Assembly: GCF_036014215.1 (NCBI RefSeq)
Contig: NZ_CP107921.1
Location: forward strand, 1,559,501-1,623,500
From: Streptomyces sp. NBC_00440
GTDB taxonomy: Bacteria > Actinomycetota > Actinomycetes > Streptomycetales > Streptomycetaceae
Length of the DNA: 64,000 nucleotides
Direction: 5' to 3'
Shown here: positions 33,478 through 42,279 of the stretch, in pieces
Position numbering within the stretch: position 1 is the stretch's first letter
Layout: each line of letters starts with the position of its first letter
The notes under the pieces: model-generated
What the model was told of the DNA's origin: nothing
Seen by the model: the letters and a program-made list of their open reading frames with translations, nothing else
Databases searched by the model: none
Program-made: the position numbers and the translations under genes

Positions 33478-33987
33478 TCAGCTCCGGGCCAGGACGGCCG
33501 GGATCTCCAGCCGCAGCGAGATGTGCGCGCTGTCGGGGTCGCTGACCGCCGGCTCGGCCGGCAGCCACCCGTGGCGGGCGTAGAACCGCTGGGCGCGCAG
33601 ATTGTGTTCGTACACTTCGAGCCGCGCCTCGGGCACCGCGTCCCGCTGCCAGGCGGCGACGACCGCGTCGTGCAGGGCGCCGCCGATCCCCCGGCTCCAG
33701 CGGGCCGGGTCGACGTGGAACTGCATGAGGGTCATGGCCCCGTTGAAGACCCGGAACGACGTGACCCCGGCGACGATGCCCGCGACCTCGGCGCAGAGCA
33801 CCCCGCCGTCCTGCCGGCCGATCGCGCCGACCCACCCCTCCCGCACCTGCGCGTGCACCTCGGGGCCGGCGTACTCCTCGACCGGTATCCGGCCTTCGTA
33901 GTACGTGGCACGGGCCGCGGCGTGGAGTGCGGCGATGGTGTCGATGTCCTCCGGGCGGGCCGGGCGGATCAGAGCAACGGATGTCAT
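33478..33987 (-). CDS. GNAT-family N-acetyltransferase
   Basis: 169 residues. RPARPEDIDTIAALHAAARATYYEG at the start, FHVDPARWSRGIGGALHDAVV as the acetyl-CoA loop, then LEVYEHNLRAQRFYARHGWL. Cytoplasmic, substrate unknown; single gene, convergent with hoxX. Confidence 0.9.
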   Translation of the reverse strand: MTSVALIRPARPEDIDTIAALHAAARATYYEGRIPVEEYAGPEVHAQVREGWVGAIGRQDGGVLCAEVAGIVAGVTSFRVFNGAMTLMQFHVDPARWSRGIGGALHDAVVAAWQRDAVPEARLEVYEHNLRAQRFYARHGWLPAEPAVSDPDSAHISLRLEIPAVLARS

Positions 33988-34109
33988 GGCGGGAAGGACG
34001 CCGGCTGATCACCGCGCGGTTGCAGTGCGGTTGAAAGAGGCCCGACAGGCGCTGGCGGTGAGGCCGGTCCGCCGGGCGGGGCCGAACGCGGTCCCGCCCG
34101 GCCCCGGCG

Positions 34110-34718
34110 TCAGCTCCCGTCGCGCAGCCCCTTGGGCGCACGGTCCCGGTAGACGAGGGAGTCGAACGTCACCGCGCAGCCGTCCGCCTCGGGGCACTGG
34201 GCCAGGAAGCCGATCCGGGCGCCGGTCTCCGCCGGTCCGTCGCCGAGTGCGAAGACCCGTACGAAGGTCCAGCGTTCACCGTCGGCCGACGCGTGGAACG
34301 CGAAGGCCTTCCCGGTCCGGCTGATCCGGAGCCAGACGCTGTCGCCCTCCACCACCGAGGAGTTGACGTCGTCGGAGTGCCCCCTGGTGACGACCGAGCA
34401 GATGGTGGGGGTGTCCGGGGAGAGTTCGAAGCAGAGCTTGGCCCACTCCCGTTTGCCGGTCTCCAGGTACAGCGCGCCGGCGTCCCCCGCGCCGGCGAAG
34501 CCGACCGCCACCCTGGCGATCAGCTGGAAGTCGCCGGGCGGTGGCGTGCCGACCAGCCTGGGCGCGTCCGACGCCGGGTCGAGCGAGTCGCCCGCCGGGG
34601 GCACGAACAGGTCCTCGCGCGCTCCGGCGCGCACCGAGAGCGCCCCCTCCGCGTACGACCAGGGGGTCTGCGGGCCCTCCGGGAACAGCGGGAAGGGCAG
34701 CTCGGGCAGCCGGGTCAC
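34110..34718 (-). CDS. DUF1349 (concanavalin-like) protein coupled to aldehyde dehydrogenase
   Basis: 202 residues from the GTG at 34718, which overlaps the aldehyde dehydrogenase stop (GTGA). Jelly-roll signatures of DUF1349: DFQLIARVAVGFAGAGDAGALYL, WAKLCFELSP, SVVTRGHSDDVNSS, VWLRISRTGKAFAFHASADG and a final RIGFLAQCPEADGCAVTFD. Related proteins bind or modify carbohydrates; no enzyme activity is established. The coupling suggests a part in sugar-acid use. Confidence 0.82.
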   Translation of the reverse strand: MTRLPELPFPLFPEGPQTPWSYAEGALSVRAGAREDLFVPPAGDSLDPASDAPRLVGTPPPGDFQLIARVAVGFAGAGDAGALYLETGKREWAKLCFELSPDTPTICSVVTRGHSDDVNSSVVEGDSVWLRISRTGKAFAFHASADGERWTFVRVFALGDGPAETGARIGFLAQCPEADGCAVTFDSLVYRDRAPKGLRDGS

Positions 34719-36241
34719 TCGGGCAGCCCGTTGATGCGGCGGGGCAGGCCCAGCGGGTTGGCCTCGCGCAGTTCGGGCGGGAGCAGCGCGTCGGGCGTGC
34801 TCTGGTACGCGACCGGGCGCAGCCAGCGCTCGATGGCGGTGCCGCCGACCGAGGTGGAGGTGGAGGTGGTGGCCGGGTAGGGGCCACCGTGGTGCTGGGC
34901 GGGGGCGACCGCGACCCCGGTGGGCCAGCCGTTGACCAGGACCCGCCCGGCGAGCGGGGTGAGCTCGTCGAGCAGGGCGGCGGCGGTGCCCTCGCCCGCG
35001 GCCTCGGCGGCGGAGACCTGGAGGGTCGCCGTCAGATTGCCCGGCAGCCGGGAGAGCACCGCGGTGATCTCGTCGGTGGATCCGTAGCGTGCGACGACCG
35101 TGACCGGTCCGAAGCACTCCTCCAGGAGCAGATCGTGCTCGCCGTCCGCCGCGAGCAGCGCGGCGGGCAGTGTCAGGAAGCCCGCGCTGACGGTGTGCTC
35201 GCCGCCCGCCCCGGGCGTGACCGGGGCGTCGACCCCGGTCAGGGCGGCCCGTTCGCGTACGCCCGTCAGGAAGCTGTCGCGCATCCGGTGGTCGAGGAGG
35301 ACACCGGCCTCGCTGTCGCTGACCGCGGCGGTCAGGGCCTTGACCAGGGCGTCGCCGCCGGGCCCGGTGGGCGCGAGCACGAAGCCGGGCTTCACACAGA
35401 ACTGGCCGGTGCCGAGTGTGACGGAGCCCGCGAGCCCTGCCCCGATCTCCTCGGCGCGCTCGGCGGCCGCGGCCTCCGTCACCACGACCGGGTTGAGCGA
35501 GCCCAGCTCGCCGTGGAAGGGGATCGGGACCGGCCTGGCGGCAGCCGCGTCGAAGAGGGCGCGGCCGCCACGCAGCGAGCCGGTGAAACCGGCGGCGGAG
35601 ACCAGCGGGTGCTTGACGAGCGCCACTCCGGCGTCGAAGCCGTGCACCACGGAGACCACCGCGGGGTCGAGACCGACCTGCTCGGCGGCCCGGTGCAGCA
35701 CGGAGGCGCACAGTTCGGACGTCGCGGGGTGGTCGGGGTGCGCCTTGACCACGACCGGGCAGCCGGCCGCCAGTGCGCTCGCGGTGTCGCCGCCCGGTAC
35801 CGAGAAGGCCAGCGGGAAGTTGCTCGCCGCGTACACCGCGACGACGCCCAGCGGCAGCTTGTACCGGCGCAGGTCGGGCCGGGGCGGGGTCGCGGCGGCG
35901 TCCGGGTGGTCGATGCGGATGTCGAGGAACGAACCCTCGTCGATCACGTCGGCGAAGGCCCGGAACTGCGCGGTCGTGCGGGCCAGTTCACCGGTGAGCC
36001 GGCCGGGACCGAGCGCGGTCTCGGCGTCGGCGGCCTCGATGACATGGGGCCCGGCCTCGTCGAGCAGGTCGGCGGCGGTGCGCAGCAGGGCCGCCCGTAT
36101 CCTGCGGTCGGCGAGCGACGCACACACGGCGTGGGCGGCGCGGACCACTTGGTCCACCTCGGCCGTCGTGGCCTCCAGCGCGACCTGCTCGCGCTGCTTC
36201 CCGGTTCGGGGGTCGACACTCCAGACTGGTGTTGCTGCCAC
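34715..36241 (-). CDS. Aldehyde dehydrogenase, alpha-ketoglutarate-semialdehyde type
   Basis: Oxidises 2,5-dioxovalerate (alpha-ketoglutarate semialdehyde) to alpha-ketoglutarate with NAD(P). 508 residues from the GTG at 36241, with GGAAGGA eight bases upstream. Catalytic Cys282 in LGTGQFCVKPGF, general base Glu in PFHGELGSLNPVVV, cofactor loop GFTGSLRGGRALFD, VYAASNFPLAFSVPGGD. The short insertion style (GSLNPVVV, LEECFGP) marks the NADP-type KGSADH group of glucarate, galactarate and pentose pathways. Divergent IclR and operator repeats upstream. The semialdehyde substrate is made by KdgD, encoded at 45917. Confidence 0.88.
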   Translation of the reverse strand: MAATPVWSVDPRTGKQREQVALEATTAEVDQVVRAAHAVCASLADRRIRAALLRTAADLLDEAGPHVIEAADAETALGPGRLTGELARTTAQFRAFADVIDEGSFLDIRIDHPDAAATPPRPDLRRYKLPLGVVAVYAASNFPLAFSVPGGDTASALAAGCPVVVKAHPDHPATSELCASVLHRAAEQVGLDPAVVSVVHGFDAGVALVKHPLVSAAGFTGSLRGGRALFDAAAARPVPIPFHGELGSLNPVVVTEAAAAERAEEIGAGLAGSVTLGTGQFCVKPGFVLAPTGPGGDALVKALTAAVSDSEAGVLLDHRMRDSFLTGVRERAALTGVDAPVTPGAGGEHTVSAGFLTLPAALLAADGEHDLLLEECFGPVTVVARYGSTDEITAVLSRLPGNLTATLQVSAAEAAGEGTAAALLDELTPLAGRVLVNGWPTGVAVAPAQHHGGPYPATTSTSTSVGGTAIERWLRPVAYQSTPDALLPPELREANPLGLPRRINGLPE

Positions 36242-36290
36242 CGCGAACGTCCTTCCAGATCCACTGCCGCAAACCACTGCCGCACAACGA

Positions 36291-36322
36291 GTTGTTCGGT
36301 AAAGTTGTTCGGTATTCTGAAC
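36291..36322. promoter_or_regulatory. Direct and inverted repeats between aldehyde dehydrogenase and IclR genes
   Basis: GTTGTTCGGTA occurs twice, at 36291-36301 and 36304-36314 (13 bp apart). The second copy also starts an inverted repeat GTTC-N8-GAAC (36307-36322). The region is AT-rich for this genome and lies 50-80 bp upstream of both genes, so it is a likely IclR site. Confidence 0.6.
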
Positions 36323-36396
36323 ACTGTTCCTGATGATGAATTTCTCCTGGAACTCTAATAACGCGCGTTCAGCATTGACAAGAGGGGCAGGGTCGA

Positions 36397-37170
36397 ATGT
36401 CGACTGCCGAGGCAGCAGGTGGGGCGCAGGTCAAGTCCGCGGTGCGGACGGTCGAGTTGCTGGAGTACTTCGCCGGGCGCCCCGGTATGCACTCGCTCGC
36501 GGCCGTGCAGGAGGCGGTCGGCTACCCCAAGTCCAGTCTCTACATGCTGCTGCGCACACTGGTGGAGCTGGGCTGGGTGGAGACCGACGCGACCGGCACC
36601 CGGTACGGCATCGGCGTACGCGCCCTGCTCGTCGGTACGTCGTACATCGACGGCGACGAGGTGGTCGCGGCGGCCCGGACCACCCTGGACCGGCTCTCCG
36701 ACGACACGACGGAGACCATCCACCTCGCCCGCCTCGACGGAACCAACGTGGTCTATCTGGCCACCCGGCAGTCGCAGCACTACCTGCGCCCCTTCACCCG
36801 GGTCGGCCGCAGGCTGCCCGCGCACTCGACCTCACTGGGCAAGGCGCTGCTCGCCACCCACAGTGACGAGCAGGTCCGCAAGATGCTGCCGGAGACCATG
36901 CCGCAGCTGACCGAGCACACCATCACCGACCGCGAGAAGCTCATCGAGGAGCTGCACCTCGTCCGCGAGCAGGGGTACGCCGTGGACCGCGAGGAGAACA
37001 CGCTGGGGCTGCGCTGCTTCGGCGTGGCGATCCCGTACCGGACCCCGGCCCGCGACGCGATCAGCTGCTCGGTACCGGTGGCCAGGCTCACCCCGGCCCA
37101 CGAGCAGATGGTCAAGGACGCGCTCTTCGACGCCCGCGACCGGCTGACCCTCGCCACCCGGCGGCTCTGA
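36397..37170 (+). CDS. IclR-family regulator of the aldehyde dehydrogenase locus
   Basis: 257 residues. HTH at 12-70 (VKSAVRTVELLEYFAGRPGMHSL, YPKSSLYMLLRTLVELGWVE). Effector domain: GRRLPAHSTSLGKALLA and the IclR signature YAVDREENTLGLRCFGVAIPYR. Divergent from the aldehyde dehydrogenase operon. Homologues of this shape often respond to sugar acids, which fits, but the ligand is inference. Confidence 0.93.
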   Translation: MSTAEAAGGAQVKSAVRTVELLEYFAGRPGMHSLAAVQEAVGYPKSSLYMLLRTLVELGWVETDATGTRYGIGVRALLVGTSYIDGDEVVAAARTTLDRLSDDTTETIHLARLDGTNVVYLATRQSQHYLRPFTRVGRRLPAHSTSLGKALLATHSDEQVRKMLPETMPQLTEHTITDREKLIEELHLVREQGYAVDREENTLGLRCFGVAIPYRTPARDAISCSVPVARLTPAHEQMVKDALFDARDRLTLATRRL

Positions 37171-37190
37171 GCCACGACGGCCGGAAGTAC

Positions 37191-37226
37191 GGCAGCCCGG
37201 CAACCCGGCGGCCCGGCGGCCCGGCA
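37191..37226. repeat. 8-bp tandem repeats upstream of the PBP gene
   Basis: Units GGCAGCCC, GGCAACCC, GGCGGCCC, GGCGGCCC and a partial GGCA follow one another from 37191. They are in the gap between the IclR stop and the PBP start. Probably slippage-prone filler; no role evident. Confidence 0.7.
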
Positions 37227-37294
37227 GATGAGAGATCGCTGAGAAATCCGCCGGAAAGGAACGGTTCCGCCCGCCCCACTCGTCCTCACACGGG

Positions 37295-38743
37295 ATGAAC
37301 AAGACAATCAGGCGCGCCTCGGTCTTCTGCCTGCTGCTGGTCCTCGCTCTGCTCGTGCGGGCGACCTGGGTGCAGACGTACGAGAGCAAGGCCCTCGCAG
37401 ACAACAAGAACAACCGGCGGACCGCCATCGCGCAGTACGCGAAGCCGCTGGGCGACATCATCGTGGGAGGGAGGTCGGTCACCGGGTCGAAGCGGACGGA
37501 CGGCGGCGACCTCGCCTACAAGCGGACATACGCCGACGGAGACCTGTACTCGGCCGTGACCGGGTACAGCTCGCAGGCGTACGGGTCGACGCAGCTCGAA
37601 GGGATCTACAGCGACGTCCTCGACGGGACGGACAGCCGGCTGAAGAACCCGATCGACGCGCTCACCGGCAAGCAGACCGCCCCCGGTGACGTCCTGACGA
37701 CCATCGACCCCTCCGTGCAGAAGGCGGGGTACGAAGCGCTCGGCAGCAAGAAGGGCGCCGCCGTCGCCATCGATCCGAAGACCGGCCAGATCCTGGGGAT
37801 GGTGTCCACGCCGTCCTACGACCCGTCGAAGATCAGCGGTACGACGGACGGCGACGCCTGGAAGCAGCTGACCACCGACAAGAACCAGCCGATGCTCAAC
37901 CGGGCGCTGCGCCAGCCGCTGCCCCCGGGGTCGACCTTCAAGCTGGTGGTCGCGTCGGCCGCGCTGGAGGACGGGCTCTTCTCGTCGATCGACGAGAAGA
38001 CCGACAGCCCCGACCCTTACCGGCTCCCGGGCACGACCACGGACCTCACGAACGAGAGCGCATCGGACCCCTGCAAGAACGCGACGCTCCGCACCGCCCT
38101 CGAATACTCCTGCAACACCGTCTTCGCCAAGGTGGCCGACGACCTGGGCCAGGACAAGGTGAAGGCGATGGCGGAGAAGTTCGGCTTCAACGACTCCAAG
38201 CAGGACGTGCCGGTGCGCGCCTGGCCGAGCAACTACCCCTCGCACATGGACAAGGCACAGACGGCGCTGAGCGGCATCGGCCAGTTCGATGTGACGGCCA
38301 CCCCGCTCCAGATGGCGATGGTGACGTCCGCCCTGGCGAACGACGGGGTGATGGCCGACCCCCACATGGTCTCCAAGGTGACGGACGGCGACGGCAACAC
38401 CCTCCAGTCCTACGGGAAGGACCAGGGCAAGCGGATCGTCTCGTCGTCCACGGCGGCCCAGCTCCAGAGTGCGATGCAGACGGTCGTCGAGCAGGGCACG
38501 GGTTCGAGCGCGAAGGTCCCCGGCGCCGTGGTGGGCGGCAAGACCGGCACGGCCCAGCACGGTGTGAACAACGACAAGGCGCCGTACGCCTGGTTCACGT
38601 CGTACGCGAAGGACAAGTCGACCGGTAAGGAGGTGGCTGTCGCGGTGCTCGTCGAGGACTCGGACGCGGCCCGTGCGGAGGTGAGCGGCAACGGCCTGGC
38701 GGGGCCTGTCGCCCAGAAGATGATGGCGGCGGCGCTGAAGTAG
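37295..38743 (+). CDS. Class B penicillin-binding protein (D,D-transpeptidase)
   Basis: 482 residues, one N-terminal membrane segment (ASVFCLLLVLALLVRATWVQ), then an extracytoplasmic part. Transpeptidase motifs: S213-T-F-K216 in PGSTFKLVVA, S272-C-N274 in LEYSCNTVF, K416-T-G in GGKTGTAQHG. The PBP dimer domain is short (SVTGSKRTDGGDLAYKRTY, GLEGIYSD-like region), as in PbpA-type proteins of actinobacteria. Crosslinks peptidoglycan on the outer face. Streptomyces often carry several extra class B PBPs; this one is not in a division cluster. Confidence 0.93.
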   Translation: MNKTIRRASVFCLLLVLALLVRATWVQTYESKALADNKNNRRTAIAQYAKPLGDIIVGGRSVTGSKRTDGGDLAYKRTYADGDLYSAVTGYSSQAYGSTQLEGIYSDVLDGTDSRLKNPIDALTGKQTAPGDVLTTIDPSVQKAGYEALGSKKGAAVAIDPKTGQILGMVSTPSYDPSKISGTTDGDAWKQLTTDKNQPMLNRALRQPLPPGSTFKLVVASAALEDGLFSSIDEKTDSPDPYRLPGTTTDLTNESASDPCKNATLRTALEYSCNTVFAKVADDLGQDKVKAMAEKFGFNDSKQDVPVRAWPSNYPSHMDKAQTALSGIGQFDVTATPLQMAMVTSALANDGVMADPHMVSKVTDGDGNTLQSYGKDQGKRIVSSSTAAQLQSAMQTVVEQGTGSSAKVPGAVVGGKTGTAQHGVNNDKAPYAWFTSYAKDKSTGKEVAVAVLVEDSDAARAEVSGNGLAGPVAQKMMAAALK

Positions 38744-38757
38744 CCGGCCGGTGACAG

Positions 38758-38778
38758 CCGATCGGTGGTCCCGATCGG
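38758..38778 (+). terminator. Hairpin after the PBP gene
   Basis: CCGATCGG at 38758-38765 and again at 38771-38778; each is self-complementary, so they pair across a 5-base loop. Starts 15 bp past the stop. Short stem, no T-run, moderate support. Confidence 0.45.
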
Positions 38779-38789
38779 AGATCCCGTTC

Positions 38790-38836
38790 GGTCATCCAGT
38801 CCGGTCATCCAGTCCGGTCGTCCAGTCCGGTGATCC
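38790..38836. repeat. 13-bp tandem repeats (3.6 copies)
   Basis: GGTCATCCAGTCC at 38790, 38803 and (one change) 38816, with a partial GGTGATCC at 38829. Intergenic between the PBP gene and a small membrane protein gene. No coding or regulatory role is evident. Confidence 0.85.
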
Positions 38837-38891
38837 TTTACGTTGATCCATTACGGCCCCCGGCAGGCGCGCCGGGCCGTAGGGTGCCGCC

Positions 38892-39329
38892 ATGGTCATA
38901 CGACTGCCCCGTTCCCCGTCCGGCTGGACCATGGCCGTCTTCGGCGTGCTCGCCGCCGTCCTGGGAGCCGTGGGTCTGATCTCCCCCGACGCGCTGCTGA
39001 AGACCATGGGCTTCGCCGCCCCCGCCGCCGGCCGCCCGGCGTCCGACTACACCCGGACCTTCATCACGGCCTCCTCGATGGCCGCGGTGAACATGGGCGT
39101 GTACTACGTACTGGCTGCCGCCGCCGACTGGAAGGGCTTCTTCCGCTGGACAGTGCCGTTCCGGCTGCTGACCTTCGCGGTCTTCACCACGGCCGTCGTG
39201 TCCGGCCGCGCGCCCTCCGGGTTCCTGGGTGTGGGGCTGTGGGAGGGAACCGGCGCGGTCGTGACGGGCGTGGCGCTGCGGTACGAGACGGTCAGGGCGC
39301 GGCGCGCGGCTCCAGCCCCAACGACCTGA
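38892..39329 (+). CDS. Small four-span membrane protein of unknown function
   Basis: 145 residues, ATG at 38892. Hydrophobic segments at about 13-33 (TMAVFGVLAAVLGAVGLIS), 58-75 (ITASSMAAVNMGVYYVL), 88-105 (PFRLLTFAVFTTAVVSG) and 112-128 (GVGLWEGTGAVVTGVAL). Short charged tail. I do not recognise a family with certainty. Monocistronic and convergent with the phosphatase gene. Confidence 0.75.
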   Translation: MVIRLPRSPSGWTMAVFGVLAAVLGAVGLISPDALLKTMGFAAPAAGRPASDYTRTFITASSMAAVNMGVYYVLAAAADWKGFFRWTVPFRLLTFAVFTTAVVSGRAPSGFLGVGLWEGTGAVVTGVALRYETVRARRAAPAPTT

Positions 39330-39433
39330 CGAGCTGACGCCCTGACGGCGCAGGCGAGTCCGTTCCCCGTCGCCGGAGGAGCGGGCACGGAGCGGCCCCT
39401 CCCCCGGCGGCTGTCAGCGCGGGACCGGTCCGG

Positions 39434-40222
39434 TCACGGCAGGAAGTACATCGGGTTCGGGATCTTGTACGTCTTGTCGGCGTAACCGCCGCTGAGGTCG
39501 GAGTACTGGTCCCCGAAGTTGGCGACGATGTCGTAACCGAGCGACTCGATGTGCTTCCTCGTCCCGGCCTTGAACTGGACCGTGGTGCAGGTCCACTTCG
39601 GCGTACCGCAGCTCAGATAGGGCGGGGCCGCGTTCGGGTCCTTGAGGTAGAAGTGGGACCTGTCCACGGGCACCTGGTATCCGGCCCGGGTCAGGTTGGT
39701 GGCCGAAGCGGTGCGCTGCGTCTCGTCACGTCCGGTCAGGAAGAAGACCGTAACGCCCTTCTTCGCGGCGTAGTTGACGACGTCGGACATCCCGAAGACC
39801 GCGATCGACCGCGCGCTCTGGACGTAGTCGTTGAAGGCGGTTGCGTTGTAGGCGAAGCCGTTCTTCTTCTCGTAGTCGTAGGTGAGCAGCGTCGTGTCGT
39901 CCACGTCCAGCACGATGGCGGGCTTGCGGCCGTGGCCGGTGCGGTGGGCGGCCCCGGCGATCTGCCGCTTCGCCCGCGCCTCGATGCCTTCGACCTGCTT
40001 GGCGTAGTTGCTCTTCGGCGAGGCCTGGTAGGCGCCCGAGGCGTCCGCCGTACCGCCGTAGTAGGCGTTGATGCTGTCTTCGACCTTGGTGACGTTGGGG
40101 ATCTCCCGGTCCGTCCGCGGTACTGAATTGTCGGCGGTGGCGACGCCGATGCCGTAGAGGGCGCTGCCGGCCGCGGCGAGGGCGACCGTACACGCGGAGA
40201 TCCTGGCGAGTCTGGAGGGCAT
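39434..40222 (-). CDS. Secreted HAD-type acid phosphatase (class B/plasmid-type)
   Basis: 262 residues from the ATG at 40222 (MPSRLARISAC); signal peptide to about residue 30 (GVATA-DN). HAD nucleophile D106-V-D108-D-T in AIVLDVDDTTLL, motif II VFFLTGRDE with a Thr, a Lys in motif III (SHFYLKD), and motif IV Asp in IVANFGDQYSDL. This is the secreted 'HAD acid phosphatase, subfamily IIIB' pattern. Releases phosphate outside the cell. No clear PHO box seen upstream. Confidence 0.9.
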   Translation of the reverse strand: MPSRLARISACTVALAAAGSALYGIGVATADNSVPRTDREIPNVTKVEDSINAYYGGTADASGAYQASPKSNYAKQVEGIEARAKRQIAGAAHRTGHGRKPAIVLDVDDTTLLTYDYEKKNGFAYNATAFNDYVQSARSIAVFGMSDVVNYAAKKGVTVFFLTGRDETQRTASATNLTRAGYQVPVDRSHFYLKDPNAAPPYLSCGTPKWTCTTVQFKAGTRKHIESLGYDIVANFGDQYSDLSGGYADKTYKIPNPMYFLP

Positions 40223-40362
40223 ACGCGTCTGCTCCGGTTCTGTTGGTGAACTGCAGGTCACTGGATGTCTACGCGCATCACATGGACTGCACAAGGCACT
40301 TTGCGGATCTGTTGCGGAGAAACCCGGTTGCGGCCCGTGGGGCCCCGTTGTTGAGTGACCGG

Positions 40363-41148
40363 ATGGATCTCGAAGCGGTACGGGCGGAGTTCGACCTTCG
40401 GATGCGGCGGGACGCTCCCCCGGACGGCCCCGGCAGCGTGGTCGAACGTGTCGGCGACGTCGTGCGGCAGACCGGTCCGGACGCCGACAGCTGGAACGGT
40501 GTCGTCTGGTCCGGGCTCGACTCGGCCACCGCCGATGCGGCGATCGCCGGGGAGGTCCGGCATTTCACCGCGCTGAACCGCGAGTTCGAGTGGAAGCTGT
40601 ACGCCCACGACCGCCCGGCCGACCTGGCGGACCGGCTCGTGGCGGCCGGGTTCACACCCGAGCCGCCGGAGACCCTGATGGTCGCCGAGGTCCGGTCGCT
40701 GCCGACCGAGGTGCGGCTGCCCGCAGGGGTGGAGCTGCGTCCCGTGACCGATGCGGCCGGGGTGGCTCTCATGACACGCGCGCACGAGGCGGCGTTCGGC
40801 GAGGACGGTTCACGGATCCACCAGCAGGTGCTGAACCGGCTGACCGATGACCCGGATTCGCTGGCCGCGGTGGTGGCGATGGCCGGTGACGAACCGGTCT
40901 GCGCGGCGCGGATGGAGTTCTGTCCGGGCACCGGCTTCGCCAGTCTCTGGGGCGGCGGCACGGCCCCGGCCTGGCGTGGTCGCGGCATCTACCGCGCCCT
41001 GGTCGCCCACCGCGCGGGAATCGCCGCCGCACGCGGCGTCCGCCTCCTCCAGGTCGACGCGTCCGACGACAGCCGCCCGATCCTCCAGCGGCTGGGCTTC
41101 GCCGCGCTCACCACCACGACCCCCCATGTGTACGGGGTGCGCGGCTAG
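40363..41148 (+). CDS. GNAT-family N-acetyltransferase
   Basis: 261 residues from the ATG at 40363 (MDLEAVRAEFDLRMRR); the frame is open to 40243 but the added part is unlike the rest. The N-terminal half is a degenerate GNAT-like region, and the C-terminal half has the acetyl-CoA loop WRGRGIYRALVAHRAG and VDASDDSRPILQRLGF. Such two-part GNATs are common in Streptomyces. Substrate unknown. Confidence 0.87.
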   Translation: MDLEAVRAEFDLRMRRDAPPDGPGSVVERVGDVVRQTGPDADSWNGVVWSGLDSATADAAIAGEVRHFTALNREFEWKLYAHDRPADLADRLVAAGFTPEPPETLMVAEVRSLPTEVRLPAGVELRPVTDAAGVALMTRAHEAAFGEDGSRIHQQVLNRLTDDPDSLAAVVAMAGDEPVCAARMEFCPGTGFASLWGGGTAPAWRGRGIYRALVAHRAGIAAARGVRLLQVDASDDSRPILQRLGFAALTTTTPHVYGVRG

Positions 41149-41186
41149 TTCGTCGGGAGTGCGCTGTTCCGGCGGCCGTGCGTCCG

Positions 41187-42155
41187 TCAGCCGTGCTCCG
41201 CGTGCCGGGCCGCGTCCCGGCCTGGCGGGGCGCCGAACGCCTTGCGGTACTCGCGGCTGAACTGGGACGGGCTCCCGTAGCCCACCCGGTGGCCGATGTC
41301 CGCGACGTCCACCGGTCCTGTCAGGAGCAGGGCGCGCGCCTCCCGCAGCCGGATCTGCTTCTGGAACTGGATCGGGGTCATCGAGGTCGCGGAGCGGAAG
41401 TGCCGGTGGAAGGCCGACGGACTCATACCGGCCAGGTCGGCGAGGTCCGCGATGCGCAGCGGTTCGTCGTAGTGCCGGCGGATCCAGCGGATCGTGCGGG
41501 AGATGTGCGCGATGCTGCTGTTGGCGAGGCCGATCTGGCGGACCAGCGCGCCCTGGTCACCGGTGATGAGACGCCACAGGATCTCCCGTTCGATGCCGGG
41601 TGCGAGCACCCGGAGGTCGTCCGGGCGACACAGCAGGCGCAGCAGCCGGACGACCGGATCGAGCAGTTCGGGCGTCGCGTCGCTGACCGCGAGGCCCGTG
41701 AAGGCGGGCGGTTTCGTGGTGTTGCCGGTCTCCAGGAGCAGCGGTGCGATCGCCGCCGGGTCCAGCGTCATGCTGAAGACGACGAAGGGTTCGTCCTCAT
41801 CGGCTTCGAGCGCCTGACCGGTCACCGGCAGGTCGACCGACACGACGAGGTACTGCCCCGCCCGGTAGTCGTGGGGCACGCCGTTCAGGATCGTGCGCTT
41901 GACGCCCTGGCCGACGACCGCGAGCGACGGTTCCGCCATCGCGCTCACCGGGAGGGTGGGACGGTACGCGCAGGTGATGGCCACGCCGTCCAGGATCTCC
42001 GTCTTCAGCTGCGGGCCGCGGCCTGCGTGGCGCACGATCAGCGTCCGTAGCTCACCGAGAAGTTCCGCGGTCCGCGCCGCGGATCCGGGTGGTGCTGCCG
42101 CATCCGGTGCCGGCGCGTCCGGTGCTGCCCCCTCTGGTACTGGCGCGACTGTCAT
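41187..42155 (-). CDS. AraC-family regulator (AraC_N/YqhC type)
   Basis: 322 residues from the ATG at 42155 (MTVAPVPEGAAP), after a disordered Ala/Pro start. The AraC_N cupin-like half includes PSLAVVGQGVKRTILNGVPHDYRAGQYLVVSVDLPVTG. Two HTHs at the C terminus: LRIADLADLAGMSPSAFHRHFRS and DVADIGHRVGYGSPSQFSREYRKAFG. Divergent from an aldo-keto reductase, the classic YqhC-YqhD/DkgA type layout in which the regulator responds to reactive aldehydes. Confidence 0.92.
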   Translation of the reverse strand: MTVAPVPEGAAPDAPAPDAAAPPGSAARTAELLGELRTLIVRHAGRGPQLKTEILDGVAITCAYRPTLPVSAMAEPSLAVVGQGVKRTILNGVPHDYRAGQYLVVSVDLPVTGQALEADEDEPFVVFSMTLDPAAIAPLLLETGNTTKPPAFTGLAVSDATPELLDPVVRLLRLLCRPDDLRVLAPGIEREILWRLITGDQGALVRQIGLANSSIAHISRTIRWIRRHYDEPLRIADLADLAGMSPSAFHRHFRSATSMTPIQFQKQIRLREARALLLTGPVDVADIGHRVGYGSPSQFSREYRKAFGAPPGRDAARHAEHG

Positions 42156-42174
42156 GGCGGGATTAGAGCAATGT

Positions 42175-42204
42175 CGGCAGGATCGTGCAAGCGGGCGGCA
42201 GGAT
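42175..42204. promoter_or_regulatory. AraC-type direct-repeat site
   Basis: CGGCAGGAT at 42175-42183 and 42196-42204, exactly 21 bp apart (two helical turns), in the 124-bp divergent gap. AraC proteins typically bind two direct half-sites on one face. 20 bp upstream of the regulator start, so autoregulation is also possible. Confidence 0.6.
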
Positions 42205-42279
42205 TCGTCTACCGGACGGGCGGGGGCGGCGTGTTGGCTGGTGGGGAATCTGCAAGCGAAGCGCCGGAGGCATGACGTA

